A DNA stretch of 64,000 bases from Endomychus coccineus (lineage: Eukaryota; Arthropoda; Insecta; Coleoptera; Endomychidae): NCBI GenBank assembly GCA_958510875.1, contig OY294067.1:257549736-257613735 (forward strand), in the 5' to 3' direction. Under the pieces are notes generated by a model that saw only the letters and a program-made list of their open reading frames with translations, searched no databases and was not told where the DNA came from. A program made the translations under genes and the position numbers. Numbering within the stretch: position 1 is the stretch's first letter; each line of letters opens with the position of its first letter. This document shows, one piece after another, positions 21,691 through 33,110 of the stretch.

Positions 21691-23595
21691 CATTTAGTAG
21701 CACTGAAATAAGACGTAACACCTCTCATTGACTGAACTAGTATAACATATGCAATTTGCCCATTTCATGTTCGTTCATCAACTCACAATCATTTCAATTT
21801 TTCCAAAGGGTGCCATTAAAACTATAAATTATCGTTTAATTGACAATTTGAATGAGCTGCGCATTAGATTATATTGAATTTATAATCAGGGTGTTCATGG
21901 TGCACTTCCATAGGATTCATAAACTCAAGAAAAGCTGAAGAATAGAATAATGGTCGTCTTAGGACAAGAGGGTTTACATTGCAACGAATTTGTATAAAAA
22001 CATGTTTGTAGTACAACAATGATTAGATACACTTCCTGTATACAATCTACGTAGAAAGTTGAACATATATGAGCACTCTCTATTCAACGTGTTAAATTAT
22101 ATTTTGCAATTGGGCTAACCAGTTTCAAATAAAAAATAAATGTCGGCCACAAATCATTAGACAATGTTATACAATCGAATTCGGTTCCGTGGGTATGACT
22201 GAAAGGGGAAATCAACCTGCCTTTCGATGAGATAAAAATGAAAAGAATTATGATTGATTTAGGTAGTCGATACTATATTTTAACATTGCTATAAATGATA
22301 TTCAAAAAGGAACACAAAGTTGAGATTCATGTTATGATCTCAAATGTGGAAAAATCAGTATTTCGATTTGAAAAATAACGTATTGTCATTTTAAGTGGAA
22401 TGTAAGATAAAAAAGAATGTAGCAAACACCCAAATTTCACCTATATTTTATTTGAATGCAGTATTGTCTCATATATCATTTGGAATTAAATGCATTGATA
22501 AGAAAAAGGGTAGGGTAGTGAATGTTAGTTCAACTCTCCTATTTCTAAAAAAAAGTTAAGATGTTGTGTTTAAGTGCGATTTTTGAATCCATAAATTAGT
22601 AATTAGGGTTAGGAATCAGCTGTCCACTGAAAATGGGTCGACGTCCTGTTGCAAGAAGGGTATCTCACAATGTTATTTAAACAAAGACATTTTTTATCTT
22701 AGTCTAATCAAAATTTAAATTTCCAAAGTTTTCTTTGTTAGCGCATGAATAAGCCTCTGATCGGTTATGTTAGGAAGGAAACATAAAGGAAATTCCATTG
22801 ATAATGGAATAATAATTAAGCAATCAACAGAGTTATACGTGAAAGTTGAGTTTACAGATAATCTTTCAGGTCAATATTATGTATTCGGTTAATCAGAATA
22901 AATTTGTATAATGAGATAATTTATAGACGAATAATTCGGAAGTGAATCTAGCATTAGATACTAAAGATGGATATTCATTCACTCATTTGATACACTGGAA
23001 ACACGGGACGAGTTCCTATTGTCCAAGAGCCAGTGTATGGATGAAAAACTGCATTTAGTAACTATCTGGCACAAGTCATTTCGAGCTTTTGACGAGTATT
23101 TAAAATAAACATTTCTTGGTTCTGCCGGATGTTCTCCAGATATATAGTCATATGCATAAGTGAAAATTGAATAATGTGGTAATCTTCTGGCGATATGAAA
23201 TAATTATCTGCCATCATAAAATGTATAAGAATGTTCCTACGCCAGAAAATTTCAAACAAGTATAATCGTTTTTTTAAGTTTTCTTAATGGAAAGCAGAAT
23301 GAAAAGTGTGGCGGATTATGAATGAATAAAATGAATAAAATATGCTTAAGCATTCCAAAACTTCAAAAAAATACAAACCCCAGAAAGCTAGCTATGTAAT
23401 TGACTAAAATGTTCAAGAAAATTTGAAATTCTTGCATTCGAAAAAAAATTATATAAAGGGGAAAATGCATGTTAAAGCTCGAACCTACACCTGTTTTTTG
23501 TGACGCCAAAAAGCTACATCCCCAACACCCGCTCTAAACCTCATCTTGAATATGCATTATTTCCTCACCCATTTTGACAAAATAATGCATATTTA
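21175..23595. repeat. 2.4-kb tandem duplication, unit 1
   Basis: Aligns colinearly with 23819-26282 from 'cctcaagtgatgacaaaagt' to 'aataatgcatatttaa'. It lacks two GC-richer blocks present in unit 2. A minus-strand frame (23062-23259) is shared with unit 2 and shows mostly amino-acid-changing differences, so it is probably not under selection. Confidence 0.9.
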
Positions 23596-23818
23596 AACAT
23601 CCATAAAAAACATGTTCTGTACATTTCAAACTATTCATAGGTATAGTTTTGAGGTTCAATATGCATTTTTCCCCTTTGAATACATTTAATTTAAAAATTT
23701 CTAATTTTCTTCAACATTATAGGAAATTACATAAAACCGACCGGCGCAACCTTTCTGGCGTTTGTTATTTGAAATTTTGTTGCATAAGCTAACATATTTT
23801 GTTATTTCAAAGTGGTTA

Positions 23819-26282
23819 CCTCAAGTGATGACAAAAGTACTATATTTTTAGCACTTCAAACATTTCAAAAAGTTCGTAAAATATATTGGATTCATTATTA
23901 TTGTAAAAAAATATCAAATCTATAAAAAATATTTTAAATATTAAAACCAATTTTTAAACTAGATAGTAGTATTTCTGAAATTTTTTTTCTAAATTTCCAT
24001 TTTATAATGATAAAAGTGTTACAGACTGCTGGAAAAGACTCCTATTATAAATAACTTCGAAAAACTTTTGTAAAAACGAGACATTTGTCATTGCAAAAAA
24101 CTGTCTGTAACTCAGGAAATATGCATGTTGAAAAAATTCCAACCTGTATGTATACGTATACTTATTTTTTTCAATAAAAAAAGGTAAGAATATGTTTTTT
24201 CAGTTTTACACATATTGTACAAGTTACGGGAACCAAGATAAAAAGGGTTTTCTATCACTTCTGATCATTTAATTTTTTTTCCTTTTCTATTGACGTCATT
24301 ACTATAATCCATTCCACAAGATTTCATCGGTTTCCATTTAGTAGCACTGAAATAAGACGTAACACCTCTCATTGACTGAACTAGTATAACATATGCAATT
24401 TCCCCATTTCATGTTCGTTCATCAACTCACAATCATTTCAATTTTTCCAAAGGGTGCCATTAAAACTACAAATTATCGTTTAATTGACAATTTGAATGAG
24501 CTGCGCATTAGATTATATTGAATTTATAATCAGGGTATTCATGGTGCACTTCCATAGGATTCATAAACTCAAGAAAAGCTGAAGAATAGAATAATGGTCT
24601 TCTTAAGACAAGAGGGTTTACATTGCAACGAATTTGTATAAAAACTTGTTTGTAGTACAACAATGATTAGATACACTTCCTGTATACAATCTACGTAGAA
24701 AGTTGAACATATATGAGCACTCTCTATTCAACGTGTTAAATTATATTTTGCAATTGGGCTAACCAGTTTCAAATAAAAAATAAATGTCGGCCACAAATCA
24801 TTAGACAATGTTATACAATCGAATTCGGTTTCAGGGCCGTATTCAGGATCTGTAGGTCCCTAGGCTGAGCTCGTCTTGCAGGCCCCACCGGGGTTCCGTG
24901 GGTATTACTGAAAAAGGAAATTAACCTGCCTTTCGATGAGATAAAAATGAAAAGAATTGAGATTGATTGAAGTAGTTGTTATGATATTTTAATATAGCTA
25001 TAAACTATATTCAAAAAAGAACACAAAGTTGAGATTCATGTTATAATCTCAAATGTGGAAAAATCAGTATTTCGATTTCAAAAATAACATATTGTCATTT
25101 TAAGTGGAATGAAAGATGAAAATAATGTAGCAAACACTCAAATTTTACCTATGTTTTATTTAAATAAAGTACTGTCTCATATATCATTTGAATTAAATGC
25201 ATTGATAAGAAATATGGTAGGGCAGTAAATGTTAGTTCAACTCTCGTTTTTCTAAAATAAAATTCAAACGCGGTGTTTAAGTCCGATTTTTGAATTCATA
25301 AATTGATAATTAGGAAAAGTGAATACTGACTCAATTCACATCAGCTGTCCACTGAAAATTCAATCAAATTAGCCCAGGTAAAATTACTGAGTCGACGTCT
25401 TTTTGTAAGAAGGTCCTCGCACAATGTAATTTAAACGAAGACATTTTTTATTATAGTCTATTCAATATTTAATTTTTCAAAATTTTTTTGGTGATGGGGT
25501 CCACTTTGTGGTGCGGGCCCATAGACTGCAGCCTAGATAGCTAGCGCGTGAATAAGCCCCTGATCGGTTATGTTAGGAAGGAAATTCCATTGATAATGGA
25601 ATAATAATTAAGCAATCAACAGAGTTATACGTGAAAGTTGAGGTTACAGATAATCTTTCAGGTCAATATTATGTATTCGGTTAATCAGAATAAATTAGTA
25701 TAATGAGATAATTTATAGACGAATAATTCGGAAGTGAATCTAGCATTAGATACTAAAGATGGATATTCATTCTCTCATTTGATACACTGGAAACACGGGA
25801 CGAGTTCCTATTGTCCAAGAGCCAATGTATGGATGAAAATCTGCATTTGGTAACTATCTGGCGTATAGCACAAGTCATTTCGAGGTTTTGACTAGTATTT
25901 TTTAAAAACAATTCTTGGTTCTGCTGGATGTTCTCCAGATATATAGTCATATGCAAAAGTAAAAATAGAATAGTGTGGTAATCTTCTGGCGATATGAAAT
26001 TATTATCTGCCATCATAAAATATATAAGAATATTCCTATGCCAGAAAATTTCAAACAAGCAAGCTCGTTTTTTTTTTATGGAAAGCACATAAGTGAAAAG
26101 TTTGGCAGTTTTGAAATTCTTACATTAAAAAACAACATTTAATGAGAAAAATGCATGTTAAGGCTTTAACCTACACTTTTTTTTTGTGACGCCAAAAAGC
26201 TACATCCCCCACCACCCGCTCTAAATCTCATCTTAAATATGCATTATTTGGTCATCCATTTTGACGAAATAATGCATATTTA
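23819..26282. repeat. 2.4-kb tandem duplication, unit 2
   Basis: Roughly 93-95% identical to unit 1. It contains 60 bp near 24834-24894 ('agggccgtattcaggatct...') and about 50 bp near 25494-25550 ('ggggtccactttgtggtgcg'). These look like the two ends of a hAT-type insertion (CAGGGCCG...) and are missing from unit 1. The equivalent minus-strand frame is longer here (25753-26088, 111 codons). Confidence 0.9.
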
Positions 26283-26289
26283 AGATGAG

Positions 26290-27300
26290 ATGAGAGAGAA
26301 TTTATATATAGAAAATGTCATAATATATTCCCACGAGATTGCTCACATATATTTTGTAATGAAGATTCCATATAACCGATGTATATTCTAGCCTAACATC
26401 ATTGCTAATTTCTACTTCTATTTAATGAAAATCCACGTTGAAGATGAACATAAAAACAAAAAACGCAATAGAGCCCAGATTTTTATGACATTTATTCATA
26501 CAAGTTTAAATATCAAAAACTACTTATGTTAATGTTACTACTATTACTATCATAACTCATATTTACAGGTAAACTGTAAATATAAAAGTACAAAGGAAAA
26601 CAAGATAATATTAAGCTTAATAACAAGGTGGTAGCGCATGCTTACTACACCACGTTACTATCCAGTAATTAGGCTCAATATCCTTGTACTTTATTATTAT
26701 CCATTTACCTGTTGTACAATGTTAATAAAACTTGCAAGTTTCATAGTCTGCTAGAGGGCTAGGTTATGATTTAGAGTTTGTCACGTGACCAACTCATGTC
26801 AACTCTACTACTCGAAGCGCGTTATATTCAATTTTATTCTTTTCGAATAACATTTAAAATTCCATTTATAAGTAATTTTTCACATTATAGCATTTGAGAT
26901 CATAGGCAATTCTTTTCAGAGTTGGAATTTGGAAAAGTTAAAACTCTAGTCACTATTACAATTGGAAATTGGATTGAATGAATTCATATAACAGATAATA
27001 TTATAAAATTGAGACCACTTTGAATAAAGTTAATCTTTTCCTACAAGCCATCCAAATTTAGATTAATGTTTGGAATTTGAATGGAATCTTTGAACTGCTG
27101 TCGACACTAAAACTTGAAACATCCATATTATCTTTTAGAAGAACAGTTGATGTTTTCGGAAGATTTATCCTGAGTTTTGAAATAAAGTCATTGTAATTAA
27201 GTATGGATATTGAGGTTAGGCTATGTAATCTCAAGTTTTCAACTAAGTAGCCTTAGTTTTATCCATTACTCAAACCGAATGCATTTTAAATTCACTTGGG
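26290..27300. other. no recognised gene
   Basis: AT-rich sequence, with 'acctgttgtacaatgttaataa' and other short motifs but no open frame of note. Confidence 0.3.
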
Positions 27301-27316
27301 AAACTTTGCAGAAATA

Positions 27317-27630
27317 ATGATGGACTATCAACAACGCGATAAGAAAAAGAAAAGTTTTGGGTGTTTTCTCAATTGTAAATTCGGTTGCCTCGTCCATTTT
27401 CCAAACCATCGTGTATTTTTATTTTTTATCGAACTGTTTTGATGGGATTTTTATACTCTATGCTTATTCGACATTGTTTGCACCTAGTTTTAATATTTGT
27501 ATTTTATTTGATTTACAATTTATTCTTGGCAATGCTATGTATACTTCAGTATAGCAGTAATCCATATGATGACGTTTTCAACACCTCGGGGTACATTAAT
27601 ATGTACGGAATAATCACCCTTATCCACTAA
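27317..27630 (+). CDS. possible exon or pseudogene of a small membrane protein
   Basis: An ATG at 27317 follows 'aactttgcag', a plausible splice acceptor. It opens a frame with a basic start ('MMDYQQRDKKKKSFGCF') that stops near 27442. The overlapping frame continues with hydrophobic segments 'LHLVLIFVFYLIYNLFLAML' and a polar tail to a stop at 27628-27630. Together they resemble a short protein with two or three membrane segments, but a frameshift around 27400-27440 would be needed to join them. I do not recognise the family. It could equally be chance frames in T-rich DNA. Confidence 0.25.
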
Positions 27631-27699
27631 AATATTATTAAAGTACTAAGGAGATTTCAGCTAACAAGTAGCGGAGTACATTAAATTAGAAAACAAAAT

Positions 27700-27960
27700 G
27701 TAGATACCTATTCAAATATTATATGTGGTTAATAGTGTAAGGGAGGGGCTACCCTTAGCTGTAGATAAATCTCATTTTTCAATCGCTTACACACTTCTTT
27801 TTCTTTTCCATCCCTTCTAAATTACCCCGATATTTGTCCGTACTTATCAGTATTTTTAGTGCATAAGGGTGATTATTTCGTTGTTGTTATAGTGTATCAA
27901 CAGTTGTGAACTCTTTTAGTTCATTAGAGTAGGTACTTATCAATTTAGTTGTCGATATTT
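27700..27960. mobile_element. PLE family 2 terminal fragment
   Basis: Shares 'ccatcccttctaaattacc', 'gt(c/g)cgtact', 'tttttagtg(g/c)ataagggtga' and 'atagtgt' with 55640-56000. The minus-strand reading of its left part is the C-terminus of a GIY-YIG protein ('DKYRGNLEGMEK'). It directly abuts the PLE at 27975. Confidence 0.55.
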
Positions 27961-28059
27961 GAAATTTATTAATAATGATTCTTGACCCAAGTATTAATTA
28001 TTTATGAATTCTCGGGAAATAGGTCACACTAACACACCATATGCTTATTATTTTCGTCT

Positions 28060-28098
28060 TTACGTACGTTCCGCTCTCACGATCATCATCAGAAGACG
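28060..28098 (-). ncRNA. hammerhead-like core in PLE end (degraded)
   Basis: On the minus strand: CTGATGA (28086-28092), one extra T, GATC-GTGA-GAGC, then GGAA instead of GAAA. The stem has lost pairing, so it is presumably inactive. Confidence 0.35.
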
Positions 28099-28479
28099 TA
28101 TCACTGTCTAAAACGGGACTTCTTGAAACCAATTTTATGATCACAAAACGTCCTCATCGCACTAATTTCAATTAAAAATGCCCACGTCACCAGAACGAAC
28201 AAAAAACACGAGTAATCGAAATTGTAACACATTGATGTCTTAAGTATATGAATATGTATCAAGAATCCACTGCTCAGCAATTTTCTTATAATATACCAAC
28301 TCATGTCAAACAAAGTCTGTATACTACTGAAACCAAAAAAAATAACGCTCAAGTATCCACTTTCGAACCAGATGTTGAAGATTTATGAGGTAATAGAAAA
28401 GAAAAAGGTTATTAGACCTCATTACAAATATTGCTATTTGAGCATTCTACCTGGAATATACTTTTAACATTATAAAGAC

Positions 28480-29520
28480 GCATGTAGGAATTTGAAAGGG
28501 TTCTAATTAATTGAATTAGTATAAATCTGACTTAATGCCTGAATATCTCTTCCATGATTTACAGACTTGAAGTCACGTTTCATGTGAAACATCTCCAGAA
28601 TAGATCTTTTATAATAATTGGTTTCCTTAGTTGAAATATTAGCATTTCTGTAATCGAATTAATGGTTATAATCAAAACAATGTTTAGCAAGGGCGGTGGA
28701 ATTCTCGAAGTTTTTGTTTCTTATACTGTACTTATGGCCATACATTTTTTTTTTGATGATGGGATTGAAAAATGTTTTTGGGTAGCCATTCCTTTCCAGT
28801 GTATTACGAACGATTTTTAAATTTCTGGGTAGAATAATTTTACCGCGCGATTTGTAAGGCTGCTTATAACACTTTTTTTATAGCTTGCTAGTGCAACGGA
28901 ATTGAAGTGGAGATAACGTTGAGATCGAACTTCTTTAATAAACCACGATGTTTTTATTTCTCCATCTGCATCATGCCTGATGTGCATATCTAGGGAATTT
29001 ATGTTTTGTTCACTTCTATTTCACAAGTAAATTGAAATTTAATGGAAAATGTTAAATTTATTAATCACGTACTGAATTTTATCATTGGGAACACACATAA
29101 GACAATCATCTACATATCGTTTAGAGAATACGGGTTGAAAATGAAATAAATTCATCACAGATTCTTCTAGGCATTCCATAACTAGGTTAGCAATAGTAGC
29201 TGAAATAGGAGATCCCATTGCTGTACCGCATATTTGCCAAAAATATTACTCATCGTATTGAAAATAAGAGCATTCTAAATAAATCTTTACTGCATTTATA
29301 AATTCAGATTGATCTAGAGGTGTGTGGTTTTTAATCTCTGCCCAACGTTTTTGAAGCTACTCAAAGCCAAAATGACTGGTATATTTTTATATATAATTCA
29401 TACTGGGTCAAGAATCTTTATTATTTGTAAATAAAGAAACAACGTCTATGGAAACTGATAGAGGATCTACGGGTACGGATTGATTTTTTATAAATTCATT
29501 AAAATGCCATGAGCCTTTCA
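28480..29520 (-). pseudogene. Penelope-like reverse transcriptase with GIY-YIG tail, broken
   Basis: Minus-strand order: motif A 'VSIDVVSLFTN' (about 29420-29460), a short insertion, 'LQKRWAEIKNHTPLDQSEF' and motif B 'GTAMGSPISATIANLVMECL' (about 29190-29240). Next come motif C 'KRYVDDCL' (about 29115-29135), 'SLDMHIRHDADGEIKTSWF', and the end of the GIY-YIG domain 'HKYSIRNKNFENSTALAKHC' with 'ETNYYKRSILEMFHMKRDF' to a stop near 28510. Most of the GIY-YIG catalytic half appears deleted. PLEs use RT plus GIY-YIG endonuclease for target-primed insertion. In-frame stops show this copy is inactive. Confidence 0.8.
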
Positions 29521-29867
29521 ATTAAGACCCTCGCAAATTCCTACATGCGTCTTTATAATGTTACCTTTTTTTATTACCTCATAAATCTCTAACATCTGGT
29601 TCGAAAGTGGATACTTGAGCGTTATATTTTTTGGTTTCAGTCGTATACAGACTTTGTTTGACATTAGTTCGTACATTATAAGAAAATTGCTAAGCAGTGG
29701 ATTCTTAATACATATTGATATAGGTACTTAAAACATTAATGTGTTTTAATTTCGATTATTCGTGTTTCTGTTCGTTTCGGCGACGTGGTCATTTTTAATT
29801 GAAATTGATACAATGAGGACGCTTTGTGTTGATACAATTAGTTTTAAGAAATCCCGTTTTATAAATA

Positions 29868-29940
29868 ATACGTCTGTTGATGATGGTCGTTAGACCGAAA
29901 CGCATGTAAAGATGAAAATAATAAGCATATGTGTTAGTGT
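29868..29940 (+). ncRNA. hammerhead-like motif in PLE end
   Basis: Core TTGATGA (29877-29883; CTGATGA expected), one extra T, stem II GGTC/GACC (29885-29888 with 29893-29896) and GAAA (29897-29900). The following CGCATGT can pair with ATATGTG near 29928-29934 (with wobbles) as stem III, leaving TT before a possible cleavage point. The order matches type-I hammerheads reported from PLEs, but the extra T and mutated first C weaken it. Confidence 0.4.
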
Positions 29941-30139
29941 GATCTATTTCCCGAGAATTTATATATATTTGAAATGTATACTATTACAGATCCAGGTATA
30001 TATGCATATGCATTCAGTTATTCAAGGAGATGAATCGAATTAGATCAAGTATATTATCAAAATATCTCAATCCAGTCTCGATTCCTTTAATATATGTATA
30101 TGAGATCCATTTTAATTTTATTTTCATTCGATCTTTCAG

Positions 30140-30545
30140 TATGAAGCCGAAAGAGAGAATTATAATACATCTAGAAGAGAACGAACATCTATTACTTCCC
30201 AAGTATTCTCGACATACAGTGGTAAAAATTCTCCGACCTCTCCCCATTAACGACGATAAATTTTATTTCGAGCCATCAAAGATAAACAAAAAACCTACGG
30301 TACATGTGAAGCATACGCATGTTGGTAAATTAAAGTCTAGTTTGGAAACAAACGACCAAAAAAACTGTTGTGGGAAGGATTGGACTGCAAGCAAGGAAGT
30401 GGGCCTAGAAGAATTGTTTCGACCAGTTTCGTTGGCTGCCGCCGAAAATCACGGAATCACCAAGTTTGAAGACATTAAACCGGTTACCGAAGTGATCGAG
30501 GATGATTTAAAATATGATTTTAGAACAAAAACGCACTCTTATTGA
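30140..30545 (+). CDS. terminal coding exon of an unidentified host gene
   Basis: The frame is open from a polypyrimidine acceptor ('tcgatctttcag|TATGAAG', AG at 30138-30139) to a TGA at 30543-30545, about 134 codons from the ATG at 30141. It reads 'MKPKERIIIHLEENEHLLLP' onward, is rich in charged residues, and ends with 'DDLKYDFRTKTHSY'. Base composition is clearly less AT-rich than the surroundings, and a plausible 3' UTR with AATAAA follows. The same frame is open upstream to 30030, but that part has intron-like composition, so I start at the acceptor. M30141 may be the start codon or an internal residue. No signal peptide or membrane segment is visible. I do not recognise the family; it is the best host-gene candidate here. 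Confidence 0.65.
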
Positions 30546-30790
30546 TGACGGACCGACGCGTCCCCTGAACAAATTACATCCTGGGTAATGATTTATAAGT
30601 CGAGGAAATCGTAACGAGTAATCGACTGTTGCCATCGGACTATAATTGAACCATCAACGACGATGCCACAGAAAAATAATACGCCATTAACAACCCACCG
30701 TGGGCACTATAAAAGATACCGGTAACGTTTATAACTGTTTCATCTCCCATATCAATGTTGCTGTATTCAATAAAAATTTATGATAATATA
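30546..30790 (+). other. 3' untranslated region with poly(A) signal
   Basis: GC-moderate sequence after the TGA, ending in 'tattcaataaaaattt' with AATAAA at about 30768-30773, followed by a sharp return to AT-rich DNA. Confidence 0.55.
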
Positions 30791-31079
30791 AACTTAAGTT
30801 TGATTGCCCTAATTAGGAGTTTAATTCTTCTGTAATGTACTGAGATCTCAATAAGCCCCTACACATAGTGATTCTCTATTTTCTAATTTATTTTACACTC
30901 CTTTCTATTTATATCCTTTCACGTTGATATCACTTTCAGTAAGAACAATCAAATCGAGAGATTCAATGGCAATATGTTAATTATGGGAAAAAAAAACTGA
31001 ATGTCAAACAATTATAATTCAACATAACACAAACTGTGATGAAATGGGTCTTGCAAAGATGATATCAAGTTTTCCTGCT

Positions 31080-33110
31080 TTTGGCATTCTAAATCAGAAC
31101 ACAAGTTTGGTATAATATGAGAATGAGAATGATGAGATTGCTGAGATAGAGATATGTAAAAAAAGGTGTGAGCAAAAAACACTCCTGCGGGGCAAGTTTA
31201 AATCATATTATAGGATAGGAACAGAAAATATATTGGAAATAATTTGCATACCGCTAATGAAATACGTTTTATTATATTCTATGTTACACTGAAATTTTAT
31301 CACACAATGTATTTCGCAACTCTATGTTTTATACTGTCAGTTTGACTTTCGACATTATTCACACTGTGATACAATCTGTTTTATACGGACGCTGGTTATC
31401 ACATGTATCATCAAAATTTGCCAAAGACTGTGACTTCACATTTTTTTTGGGCCGGTCCCAATACTTCCCTCACACTATATACTACGTACAAGGAAGTAAA
31501 CATATGGAAATGCATGCCTTCGCATTTTGAAAATGGCTGGTAATCAAATTAACAATAGTTGGATATAGTATGGTATCACTTGTATGTTTACATGAGATAT
31601 GTTAAATAACATCTGATTGATTTCAAATGGTTCCACCTTAATTTCAACTGCTTTCAGCTCTTAAGACATGCAAATTGTCGTTGCTGTTTTTATTGGAATT
31701 TTACCATCCTCTGATAACAGAATAAAAAACTGGTTGTCTGAAGGGCAGTGTTATGTGGTCATTCACATTGTAACATGTAAAAGATTCATCCATACTTCCA
31801 ATTCGATGAAACAACCAGCTCTTGAGTTCAGTTTCTTACATATCTTTTGAAGGATACAAATAGTACAATAATCATTTAAAACTGATATATAATCAGAAAT
31901 GTGAAGTTTATGATACAGCAACTTGCTTTCTAGAATTGTTCCTTTGATCACCACCTGAGAGCATAACATCAGATTTCATCTATTTGGGATAAGTATCCAT
32001 GATATCAATAATCATTATTTGTAAAGTTATAACTACAAAAACGCTGAGCAGTAGTTGGAATAAATTTGTAACTTCGTACAATTCACATCTATTCTTTCGT
32101 TTATGCATCATTTCTTAAAGGAACCCCAAAAATCATATTTTATTATTGTTACTGTTTGGCACTATTTTAAGCCTTCATCTATTCTGACAGTTGCATTCAT
32201 TATTTACGCCACAGAATGAATATTTACTGCATCTTCATATTTTGATGACGTCACTTGAATCTTGAAATAAAGAATTTCAGAATTTTTGCAGGTTAAATAT
32301 ATGCGTGTGATAATCGTATATTATTCAACGCCTGCGGCTCTTGCCGTAAACTTCATCCACGTGAATAATAGCCATAATATGCAAGTAGAATACTATACTT
32401 ATTACACGACCCATAAATAATACTTTGATACTAATAAACTTTGCTGTTGAAACAAGTCGAACCAACAAATTGTTGACGTTTCAAATTAAATTCTATCTGA
32501 CTGGACGTTTCATAGCACGCTCTATTTTTATAGTATTTGTCTATACGTTTCTATCATGTTTGTCATATTGATGGTAGTGAATAATGATTTCATTATGCTT
32601 GAGGAAACACATGCATTATGCATATTTTATACAATAGTCTTGGACAAATATTTATAATCGGAGGAACACGGTTGACATAACGGTTCCATAAAAGAGATTT
32701 CGGACAATAATGCATGTCAAAATATATTAGAAACCGCTAATGAAAGACATTAAATTATATTCTGAATTTATCCACATGATCTACATAACATATTTCACAA
32801 ATGGTATTGATACCTGCTGGCAGGTGGAAATTATTCACACATCTGCAGGTTTACTACATACGTGTGATTCATATTTATAACATTAAAAAATGGTTGTGTT
32901 AATGGTTTAATAAAATACTATGTTTCCATTTGAAAAAAAAATTAAGATGGGTGTCAGAAATACCACTCGAAATGGAGCTTCCACGCCCAAAAACAATAAA
33001 GTTCCTATTTCCACCACTATAAAGCTGTCTGCGAAATTTCAAATCTATAATACTACAATCCACAAATAATCAAAACTGATATATCCGCGAAAATCAGAAA
33101 AAAAATTCTT
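31080..33110 (+). repeat. dispersed repeat family X, copy 2
   Basis: Diverged relative of 10620-12300 with large internal differences. Landmarks are 'acactcctgcggg' (31180), 'ctctatgttacactgaa' (31280), 'gatgacgtcacttgaatctt' (32245), '...aaaaacaataaagttccta' (32990) and 'gcgaaatttcaaat' (33035). It provides the uninterrupted 'tttcgcaactc' site that dates the foldback insertion at 10765. Confidence 0.55.

Larger units (their letters stand above)
27975..29985 (-). mobile_element. Penelope-like element flanked by inverted copies of its terminal repeat
   Basis: The left 27975-28400 is the reverse complement of the right 29560-29985, including 'tcccgagaattta', the 'atatgtgttagtgtga' motif and the hairpin of the hammerhead-like core. 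The RT pseudogene between them reads on the minus strand. Inverted or partial terminal repeats and self-cleaving motifs at the ends are known PLE traits. A short copy of the 'ttcatactgggtcaagaatc' terminal signature (29397-29418) interrupts the RT just after motif A. Confidence 0.8.
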
